Shown one piece after another: positions 1 through 5,900 of a stretch of DNA of 7,783 nt; position 1 is the first letter of the stretch, and the number at the start of each line of letters is the position of its first letter. Where the stretch lies: NCBI GenBank assembly GCA_964469505.1, contig CAYXZO010000085.1, positions 1 through 7,783 on the forward strand. Direction: 5' to 3'. A program made the position numbers and the translations under genes. This DNA comes from CAYXZO01 sp964469505. Its GTDB lineage: Bacteria > Fidelibacterota > UBA8477 > JABMPR01. Under the pieces are notes generated by a model. That model was not told the DNA's origin. It made no database searches and saw nothing but the letters and a program-made list of their open reading frames with translations.

Positions 1-212
1 TAGAAGGTCCGATATATCTCAATATTTGCATGCTGGGGGATCAGATCTGCCAGTTCACCGCTAAATGTGCCGTACATCCCGTCTGGCATCGGGCATTGGA
101 TTCACTGCGGGAGGTTTTAGGTGGGGTACGTATTCACGAGCTGGGCTACCAGAGTATGCTAAACAACAGGGAAACCATTCCCTTAAACACGTCCAAAGAA
201 GCGTCTGCCTGA
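1..212 (+). CDS. C-terminal end of an unrecognised protein (5'-truncated by window edge)
   Basis: A frame open from the left window edge (first full codon at base 3) ends at TGA 210-212 and gives about 69 residues. The ATG at 30 is probably internal, because the frame stays open through nine codons before it. The visible part has cysteines in the segments NICMLGDQIC and TAKCAVHPVW, then an Arg/Leu-rich stretch, then LGGVRIHELGYQSML and a polar tail ending KEASA. I see no signal peptide, haem motif or clear membrane helix. I do not recognise the family and assign no function. It ends two bases before the proposed GTG start of ccoI, so it may be the upstream member of the same transcript. That this frame is coding rests on its open left end, natural-looking composition and tight spacing to ccoI. 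The competing frame here is an upstream extension of ccoI that reads like no CcoI N-terminus. Confidence 0.6.
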   Translation, partial: EGPIYLNICMLGDQICQFTAKCAVHPVWHRALDSLREVLGGVRIHELGYQSMLNNRETIPLNTSKEASA

Positions 213-214
213 AG

Positions 215-2656
215 GTGGAGTTCGAGCACTACAATCCGTTGAAGACCACTGTAGATGATGATGTCAAATGCTATCACTGTGGAGCAGACTGTGGACCTGA
301 CCCGGTTCAGTTTGATGGTAAACCCTTTTGTTGCCGCGGCTGTCGCACAGTTTATAAGCTGTTGAATGAAAAACAGCTTTGCCGTTATTATGAATTAGAT
401 TCAGATGCCGGCAATCGCCCTGTCGAAGATGCTCTCCCTGAAAGGTTTCAATATCTTGATTTACCCGAAGTCCGTCAGAAAGTACTATCCTTCGAAAGTC
501 ATGAGCTGTGCCGGGTCTCCTTCTTCGTGCCTTCAATGCACTGCAGCGCCTGTATTTATTTGCTGGAAAATCTACCGCGTTTGGAGAAAGGTGTCCTTAA
601 GGCAGAAGCCGACTTCGCTCGTCGCACGGTCCACATTCATTATAACCCGCAGCAGATAACTCTGAGCCGGCTGGCCGCTCGCCTAGCCGGGTTGGGATAT
701 GAACCGGAAATTGATCTTCAGCGAGAGACTCGCAGAGTCGAGCAGCAGGAAAAACGTCTTTTATACGCCAGGTTAGGAGTCGCGGGTTTTGCTTTCGGCA
801 ATGTGATGCTTTTAAGTCTCCCCCATTATCTCGCTGGTAGCCAAGATTTGAGCCCGGAACTATTCCGTCTTTTTAACTGGCTAAGTCTGGTGTTAAGCTT
901 GCCGGTATTATTTTTCTCCGCTCGTGAATTTTTCGAGTCGGCCATTAGAGGTCTAAAAGAAAGGCAAGTTTCGGTTGACCTACCCATCGCTTTGGGTGCC
1001 ACTGCCTTATTTTTGCAAAGCGCTTGGCTGGTGGCGTGGCAGGGGCAGCCAGGTTATTTCGATTCTTTCACCGGTTTGATCTTTTTCCTGTTAGTTGGTC
1101 GAGTATTTCAACAGAAAACATATTCAGCCCTCTCTTTTGCCAAATCTCTGAAAGATTTTTTCCCATTAGCAGTTCGAAGATTAACGAACGATAGGGTTGA
1201 ATTAACGGCGCTGGAAAAGGTCAAACCCGGCGATCGCCTGGAAATCAGACATCAGGAATTAATCCCGGCGGATGGTGTTCTTCTACAGGGTGTTGGAAGG
1301 GTGGATTATGCCTTTATAACCGGCGAAAGCAGGGTACAAGAGGTTTCATCGGGTGATTTGTTGTACGCCGGCGGTAGACAGATGGGGCCGACCATCATTA
1401 TGGAAATTGTGCGGGCTCCTGCTCAAAGCTACCTAGGCCAACTATGGCAATCCATCACCAAGAACCAGAGAGCTCCCCGTGGAATCTCAGCGGTCGTTGA
1501 TCGGATTAGCCCCTGGTTTACTGCAGGGGTATTGATGCTAGCAACAGTGGCCGCTTTCTTTTGGTTCCTAACAGATCCAAGCAAAGCAATCTCCGTGGCG
1601 GTGGCCGTTTTAATCGTTGCCTGCCCATGTGCCTTGGCTTTAGCGGCCCCTTTTGCTTATGGTACTGCCCAGCGGTTATTGGCTCACCATGGCTTTTTTC
1701 TAAGTCGTCCCCAGTTGATTGAAAGATTAGCCGAAATAAAAAATATTGTTTTTGACAAGACCGGCACCCTCACTTTCAGTAGTAACACTGCTGCCCAGTT
1801 TGTCGGCAACCCCCTTTCGATCAATGAGAAACGCCGTGTGGCAGCACTGGTGCGCCACTCAGTTCATCCTTTAAGTGAGAGGATATACCACTCCTTAAAG
1901 TTGAGGGAATACCCCGAAGTGGAAGATTTTTTAGAACTACCGGGGCGTGGTCTTAAAGGTAGAGTTGATGGCATAGAGGTCCTTCTGGGCAATGCTGCTT
2001 GGGTGGGATATCAGGAGTCGACGCAGGAAGTCGCTTTGCCCTTTCCGGCCGTGAAGGTTTATTTATCATTTAATGGTATAATTCGGGGCTACTTTCTGGT
2101 TTTGGAAGGGAAACGTCCTGGTCTGTCGCAGTTGATTCCAAACCTGCGCGAAAAGTACTCCTTGTTCCTTATTAGTGGTGATCGCCGGGAAGCGGCCTCA
2201 GAGTGGTTTGATCTGTTTGCAAAAGAGGAACTGCATTTTGAGGTCTCTCCGCAGGAGAAAAGGTCTTTTATAGAAAAGCTTCAGCTTGGACTTGGTCCCA
2301 CCTTGATGGTGGGAGATGGCTTGAATGATGCAGCGGCCCTCCAGTCCGCCGACGTGGGAGTGGCCGTGGCAGAAACCAATAATAGTTATTTCCCGGAAAG
2401 TGACGCCCTGCTTCGGGCCGAGAAACTGAACAAATTGCCATCATTTTTGCAGTTTTCGCATAGAACCCAACTAGTAGTTAAGGCTGCCCTGTTGTTATCA
2501 TTGCTTTACAACGGTATCGGGCTGTCATTTGCCGTCACAGGTAACTTAACTCCGCTCGTTTCGGCTTTGCTGATGCCCACAAGTTCAATAGTAGTGGTTA
2601 GTTTCAGCACCTTATTGACCCGTTGGGCGGCTCGGCGGATGGAGAGTACTGGATGA
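215..2656 (+). CDS. ccoI: CcoI/FixI-type copper-translocating P1B-type ATPase
   Basis: Inner-membrane P-type ATPase that moves copper out of the cytoplasm, in this context for the CuB centre of the cbb3 oxidase. With a GTG start at 215 it is 813 residues, normal for the family. Domains in order: a Cys-rich N-terminal zinc-finger-like region typical of CcoI (Cys19, 22, 26, then FCCRGC with Cys39, 40, 43); a heavy-metal-associated domain with MHCSAC (Cys110, Cys113); four membrane helices from about residue 184; the actuator loop with TGES at 369; the metal-binding helix with CPC at 470-472; the phosphorylation motif DKTGT starting at Asp514; the HP motif at His551; the hinge GDGLND at 700-705; and two last helices carrying YN (765-766) and M-P-T-S-S (787-791), the copper-site residues of Cu+ ATPases. 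The frame is open back to ATG 65, but that would overlap the upstream gene and add about 50 residues unlike CcoI, so GTG 215 is preferred. The Shine-Dalgarno there is weak; CTG 209 or TTG 239 remain possible. The stop overlaps the ccoS start. Confidence 0.95.
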   Translation: MEFEHYNPLKTTVDDDVKCYHCGADCGPDPVQFDGKPFCCRGCRTVYKLLNEKQLCRYYELDSDAGNRPVEDALPERFQYLDLPEVRQKVLSFESHELCRVSFFVPSMHCSACIYLLENLPRLEKGVLKAEADFARRTVHIHYNPQQITLSRLAARLAGLGYEPEIDLQRETRRVEQQEKRLLYARLGVAGFAFGNVMLLSLPHYLAGSQDLSPELFRLFNWLSLVLSLPVLFFSAREFFESAIRGLKERQVSVDLPIALGATALFLQSAWLVAWQGQPGYFDSFTGLIFFLLVGRVFQQKTYSALSFAKSLKDFFPLAVRRLTNDRVELTALEKVKPGDRLEIRHQELIPADGVLLQGVGRVDYAFITGESRVQEVSSGDLLYAGGRQMGPTIIMEIVRAPAQSYLGQLWQSITKNQRAPRGISAVVDRISPWFTAGVLMLATVAAFFWFLTDPSKAISVAVAVLIVACPCALALAAPFAYGTAQRLLAHHGFFLSRPQLIERLAEIKNIVFDKTGTLTFSSNTAAQFVGNPLSINEKRRVAALVRHSVHPLSERIYHSLKLREYPEVEDFLELPGRGLKGRVDGIEVLLGNAAWVGYQESTQEVALPFPAVKVYLSFNGIIRGYFLVLEGKRPGLSQLIPNLREKYSLFLISGDRREAASEWFDLFAKEELHFEVSPQEKRSFIEKLQLGLGPTLMVGDGLNDAAALQSADVGVAVAETNNSYFPESDALLRAEKLNKLPSFLQFSHRTQLVVKAALLLSLLYNGIGLSFAVTGNLTPLVSALLMPTSSIVVVSFSTLLTRWAARRMESTG
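2641..2646 (+). promoter_or_regulatory. Ribosome binding site of ccoS (GGAGAG)
   Basis: GGAGAG lies inside the end of ccoI, six bases before ATG 2653. It settles the ccoS start: the same frame could begin at ATG 2623, but that would add ten residues not expected in CcoS, and the ATG at 2653 has both the ribosome site and the ATGA junction with ccoI. Confidence 0.6.
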
Positions 2657-2838
2657 AAATAATGTTCCTTTTGGTAGGGGCCAGTATGTTGGTCGCCCTA
2701 GGATTTCTCATGGCATTTCTTTGGGCTAATCGCTCCGGTCAATTTGATGAAGGCGAGACCCCGGCTATGCGGATTCTTTTTGATCCCGAAGACATAACCG
2801 ACAGCTCCAAAACTAATTCTACGCCTAAAGGTCAATGA
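2653..2838 (+). CDS. ccoS: CcoS, cbb3 oxidase assembly protein
   Basis: A 61-residue single-helix membrane protein needed in studied bacteria for insertion of cofactors (copper and haem b) into CcoN. It starts MKIMFLLVGASML, with one hydrophobic helix at about residues 3-24, followed by the family hallmark AFLWANRSGQFDEGETPAMRIL, in which W-A-x-x-S-G-Q-F-D and the P-A-x-R-I-L ending are the diagnostic positions. A polar tail rich in Asp, Ser, Thr and Lys follows. The length is within the usual 45-75 residue range. ATG 2653 overlaps the ccoI stop in an ATGA junction, implying translational coupling between the ATPase and this partner. A 43-base gap then separates it from the structural gene ccoNO. 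Confidence 0.93.
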   Translation: MKIMFLLVGASMLVALGFLMAFLWANRSGQFDEGETPAMRILFDPEDITDSSKTNSTPKGQ

Positions 2839-2864
2839 AATCTATAGGTCAAAGTCTTATAAAT

Positions 2865-2870
2865 AGGAGG
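2865..2870 (+). promoter_or_regulatory. Strong ribosome binding site of ccoNO (AGGAGG)
   Basis: AGGAGG stands 11 bases before ATG 2882, with a second purine run (GGAAAGG, 2873-2879) right behind it. This is the strongest ribosome site in the cluster and sits before the first structural subunit, in keeping with a higher demand for the oxidase subunit than for the assembly proteins encoded upstream. The 2839-2881 gap shows no convincing promoter or terminator. Confidence 0.6.
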
Positions 2871-2881
2871 ACGGAAAGGTA

Positions 2882-5008
2882 ATGGAGTTAGAACGTTTTA
2901 AGTACGACAACCGGATTGTACGCCTGTTCCTGCTGGCTACGGTGTTCTGGGGAATTGTGGCTTTTCTGGTCGGGTTGACAGTGGCCATTGACTTGTTTTT
3001 CCCTGCTCTGAATTTGGGAAATCCATTTACAACCTTTGGGCGATTGCGACCGTTGCACACCAATGCAGCCATTTTTGCTTTTGTGGGGAATGGTATTTTC
3101 CTGGGGTACTATTACTCCATTCAGCGATTATTAAAAACGCGTAATTTCAGCGATTTACTAGCTCGGATCCACTTTTGGGGATGGCAGCTGATAATAGCTG
3201 CAGCCGCTGTTTCACTGGTGATGGGTTACACGACTAGTAAAGAGTATGCGGAACTCGAATGGCCCATAGATATAGCCATCGCAGTGGTATGGGTGATTTG
3301 GGGCATTAATATGATAGGAACCATTAAGCAACGGCGTGTGAGACACATGTACGTTGCAATTTGGTTTTATATCGCCACCTTTATCACCGTTGCCGTTCTG
3401 CATATCGTGAACTCATTAGAGATTCCCGTCTCTTTTATGAAGAGCTATTCTCTTTATGCCGGCGTGCAAGATGCAATGGTTCAGTGGTGGTATGGGCATA
3501 ACGCCGTGGCTTTCTTTTTAACAACTCCCATCCTGGGCTTAATGTACTATTTCGTTCCGAAAGCAGCTGAACGCCCGGTTTATTCCTACCGACTTTCCAT
3601 TATTCATTTCTGGGCCCTGGTATTTATTTATATCTGGGCTGGTCCCCATCATTTGCTGTATTCTGCCGTTCCTAATTGGGCCCAATCTCTGGGGACGGTT
3701 TTCTCCTTGATGCTCATCGCTCCTTCATGGGGCGGAATGCTCAATGGTCTGTTAACCCTACGTGGTGCTTGGGACAAAGTTCGGGAAGATCCTGTATTGA
3801 AGTTCTTCGTGGTTGCGGTTACTGCCTATGGTATGTCGACATTTGAAGGGCCGATGCTGTCCACTAAAACAATCAATTCCGTCTCCCACTTCACAGATTG
3901 GACCATCGCACACGTTCATGTGGGTACTCTCGGTTGGAATGGCTTCTTGATTTTCGGTATGCTGTATTGGCTCGTACCGCGCTTGTACGGCACGAACCTC
4001 TATTCTCGCAAATTGGCTAACTGGCATTTCTGGATCGGAACTCTTGGCATTCTGTTCTACGTAATCTCCATGTATTGGAGTGGTATTACGCAAGGATTAA
4101 TGTGGAAACAGTTCAACGATCGGGGATTGCTGCAATATCCCAATTTTTTGGAGACTGTCCTGCAGCTGATTCCGATGTATGTAATTCGAGCCGTGGGTGG
4201 TACGCTATACCTGGTGGGTGCTCTGCTGATGGTTTACAATTTGGTGCGTACCGCCAAGCAGGGGAACTTCATTCCGGAAGTTGAAGCAGAAGCACCTCCA
4301 TTGAATGCTGATAAGGATGAGCATAAGAGTGTCTATGGCCATCGCTGGCTGGAAAGCAGGCCGGTGCAGTTCTTTATCGCCGCCCTGGTAGCTATTCTAA
4401 TCGGTTCCATTATAGAGCTGGTGCCGATGTTTGTAATAAAGAGCAATGTGCCGACTCTGGCCACTGCAAAGCCTTATACGCCATTGGAGCTTGAAGGCCG
4501 GGACATATACATCCGCGAAGGGTGTGTTGGGTGTCATTCTCAGATGATTCGTCCGTTCCGAGATGAAGTTGTGCGTTTTGGACCCTATTCCCGTGCCGGG
4601 GAATATGTATATGATCATCCTTTCCTGTGGGGATCAAAGCGTACCGGACCCGATCTAAGCCGGGAGGGAGTTGGTAAACTCCGGAAACCCAATGCCTGGC
4701 ATTACAACCACATGCGCGATCCACGCTCTATGTCCCCAGGGTCTATTATGCCTCCATATCCCTGGTTACTGACCAACAAACTGGACATAAGCGATCTGCC
4801 CGCTAAGATTCGAGCCATGCGGAAATTAGGAGTACCGTATCCCGAGGGCTATGAGGAACAAGCTGCAAAAGATCTTGAGGAACAAGCGCAAGCTATAGCG
4901 GCAGATTTGAACCAGATGGGAATTAAAACCAGCTGGGACCGAGAAATAATTGCGCTAATTGCCTACCTCCAGAAGCTGGGACGCAACGTCCAGCCAATGG
5001 AACAGTGA
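2882..5008 (+). CDS. ccoNO: Fused cbb3 oxidase catalytic subunit CcoN and monohaem cytochrome c subunit CcoO
   Basis: A 708-residue in-frame fusion of the two core subunits. Residues 1 to about 457 are CcoN, a polytopic haem-copper oxidase subunit: His59 (low-spin haem b) in RPLHTNA; GYTTSKEYAELEWP at 115-128; His206 (CuB) in WWYGHN; Tyr250 at the position of the active-site tyrosine cross-linked to a CuB histidine in C-family oxidases; His256-His257 (CuB) in GPHH; Glu322 in FEGPM, matching the conserved K-channel-region glutamate; and His344/His346 in AHVHVGT, ligands of haem b3 and haem b. Residues about 458-495 are a charged linker. CcoO follows: a membrane anchor at about 496-519, the family stretch PYTPLELEGRDIYIREGC, a haem c site CVGCH (548-552), GSKRTGPDL, and the likely axial Met623 in SIMPPYP. 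All expected metal ligands are present, so the protein should be active. The fusion type is known from Bacteroidetes-like bacteria. The C-terminal stop is followed at once by ccoQ. Confidence 0.97.
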   Translation: MELERFKYDNRIVRLFLLATVFWGIVAFLVGLTVAIDLFFPALNLGNPFTTFGRLRPLHTNAAIFAFVGNGIFLGYYYSIQRLLKTRNFSDLLARIHFWGWQLIIAAAAVSLVMGYTTSKEYAELEWPIDIAIAVVWVIWGINMIGTIKQRRVRHMYVAIWFYIATFITVAVLHIVNSLEIPVSFMKSYSLYAGVQDAMVQWWYGHNAVAFFLTTPILGLMYYFVPKAAERPVYSYRLSIIHFWALVFIYIWAGPHHLLYSAVPNWAQSLGTVFSLMLIAPSWGGMLNGLLTLRGAWDKVREDPVLKFFVVAVTAYGMSTFEGPMLSTKTINSVSHFTDWTIAHVHVGTLGWNGFLIFGMLYWLVPRLYGTNLYSRKLANWHFWIGTLGILFYVISMYWSGITQGLMWKQFNDRGLLQYPNFLETVLQLIPMYVIRAVGGTLYLVGALLMVYNLVRTAKQGNFIPEVEAEAPPLNADKDEHKSVYGHRWLESRPVQFFIAALVAILIGSIIELVPMFVIKSNVPTLATAKPYTPLELEGRDIYIREGCVGCHSQMIRPFRDEVVRFGPYSRAGEYVYDHPFLWGSKRTGPDLSREGVGKLRKPNAWHYNHMRDPRSMSPGSIMPPYPWLLTNKLDISDLPAKIRAMRKLGVPYPEGYEEQAAKDLEEQAQAIAADLNQMGIKTSWDREIIALIAYLQKLGRNVQPMEQ

Positions 5009-5013
5009 GAGGA
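5008..5013 (+). promoter_or_regulatory. Ribosome binding site of ccoQ (AGAGGA)
   Basis: AGAGGA begins at the last base of the ccoNO stop and lies eight bases before ATG 5022. It supports that start over the in-frame ATG at 4959, which would run 50 bases back inside the CcoO coding end and add residues without any family resemblance. Confidence 0.55.
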
Positions 5014-5021
5014 ATAGTAAA

Positions 5022-5189
5022 ATGCGACATCTCATTAGTTTTGCTTCTGGGGACCCTACGCTAGGTATCTTGGCGCTGCTTATTTTCCTTTCAGTGTTTG
5101 TTGGGATAGTGTGGGTCACTTGGCGGTTGACTCCGGAATACCGCCAGGAGATGAAGAACCAACCTTTTGACGAAGGAACCCCGGACTAA
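5022..5189 (+). CDS. ccoQ: CcoQ-like small cbb3 oxidase subunit
   Basis: A 55-residue single-span membrane protein placed between ccoNO and ccoP, exactly where ccoQ/fixQ lies in cbb3 operons. After MRHLISFASGDP comes one hydrophobic helix at about residues 13-32 (LGILALLIFLSVFVGIVWVT), then a short charged tail with R-L-T-P-E-Y-R and an acidic end (PFDEGTPD). In studied organisms CcoQ stabilises the interaction of CcoP with the CcoNO core. Sequence conservation in the family is poor, so the call rests on size, topology and position. It is separated from ccoNO by 13 bases and from ccoP by 23, so it is surely in the same transcript. Confidence 0.82.
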   Translation: MRHLISFASGDPTLGILALLIFLSVFVGIVWVTWRLTPEYRQEMKNQPFDEGTPD

Positions 5190-5212
5190 ATTTGGAGTGA
5201 AAGGGCAATTCT

Positions 5213-5845
5213 ATGGCCAGAAAAAGAATTAAAGACGAATTATTAAACCACGAATATGACGGCATTCGTGAATATGATAATGATTTGCCATCCTGGTGGC
5301 TGTGGTTGTTCTATGTGACTATCGGCATTGCGGTGGTTTATATCTTCAGCTATCATGTATTTAGTATTGGTGATATAAATGCGGGAACCCTTAAGGCGGC
5401 TTCGGTAAGTGATGGACTTCTCCATCGCTATGAGTCGCCATGGCAAGGAGCCGGCTCGATGCTCGCTCAAGCACCCGCTCCCGAAGCGGAGAAAGCTGGT
5501 ACACCCACTCCGGTTGAAGAAGAGAATATCCCCCGCATTACTGACCCGGCACGCTTGGACAATGGGGCTCAAATATATGCCAAAAACTGTGTTCCATGCC
5601 ATGGAGACAAGGGTCAAGGAGTTATCGGACCTAATCTCACCGATGAATACTGGATTCACGGGGGGACAATGACGGATGTTGTAAAGACTATCACCTACGG
5701 TGTACCGGCTAAGGGTATGATTCCATGGGGCGGAACCCTGAGCAAGGATGAAATACTTGACGTTGCCGGATTCATCCTGGAACGGCTCCAGGGCACCAAT
5801 CCCCCCAATGCCAAGCCACCCCAAGGAGAGAAAGTTACGAGTTGA
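5213..5845 (+). CDS. ccoP: CcoP, membrane-anchored monohaem cytochrome c subunit
   Basis: A 210-residue subunit that takes electrons into the oxidase and passes them to the CcoO haem. The N-terminus has the CcoP signature YDGIREYDNDLPSWW (residues 15-29), followed by one membrane helix (about 30-47) ending in FSYHVF. An Ala/Pro/Glu-rich linker (about 84-106) leads to a single cytochrome c domain: the haem site CVPCH at 126-130, GPNLTDEYWIHGG at 139-151, and a probable axial Met169 in KGMIPWGG. Proteobacterial CcoP proteins are roughly 300 residues with two CxxCH motifs; only one is present here and no degenerate second site is visible, so this is the short monohaem form. The C-terminal tail is Pro/Lys-rich. 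A purine run AAAGGG (5200-5205) lies before ATG 5213. No internal frameshift is seen. Confidence 0.93.
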   Translation: MARKRIKDELLNHEYDGIREYDNDLPSWWLWLFYVTIGIAVVYIFSYHVFSIGDINAGTLKAASVSDGLLHRYESPWQGAGSMLAQAPAPEAEKAGTPTPVEEENIPRITDPARLDNGAQIYAKNCVPCHGDKGQGVIGPNLTDEYWIHGGTMTDVVKTITYGVPAKGMIPWGGTLSKDEILDVAGFILERLQGTNPPNAKPPQGEKVTS

Positions 5846-5890
5846 TAAATACTGCTGGTTTTCAGTTTAACAAGCAGCAGAATCATAAGC

Positions 5891-5895
5891 GGGGG
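5891..5895 (+). promoter_or_regulatory. Ribosome binding site before the TTG start of ccoG
   Basis: GGGGG followed by AAATC places a purine-rich site five bases before TTG 5901. No ATG or GTG occurs in the ccoG frame before the conserved part of the protein begins, so this site supports TTG as the initiator. The 55-base gap upstream (5846-5900) holds no clear terminator. Confidence 0.4.
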
Positions 5896-5900
5896 AAATC

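Noticed and set aside
65..214. Extension of ccoI back to ATG 65
   Set aside because: It overlaps the upstream coding frame for almost 150 bases, has no good ribosome site, and adds about 50 residues before the Cys-rich domain with which CcoI proteins normally begin.
2737..2765. Shared FDEG-TP residues in CcoS and at the CcoQ C-terminus as a common motif
   Set aside because: In CcoS this is part of the family signature after the helix; in CcoQ it is a short acidic tail. Five or six similar residues in two small proteins are not enough to claim homology.
2858..2864. TATAAAT as a -10 promoter element before ccoNO
   Set aside because: Transcription starting from it would begin at or after the AGGAGG ribosome site, and no matching -35 element is visible; most likely AT-rich spacer.
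5243..5824. Minus-strand open frame of 193 codons opposite ccoP
   Set aside because: It lies wholly opposite the cytochrome c gene and shows no recognisable domain; best explained as a chance open frame.
5852..5880. Inverted repeat CTGCTG/CAGCAG in the ccoP-ccoG gap as a terminator
   Set aside because: The arms are only six bases with a 17-base loop, and no T run follows; too weak for an intrinsic terminator, and the genes look co-transcribed.
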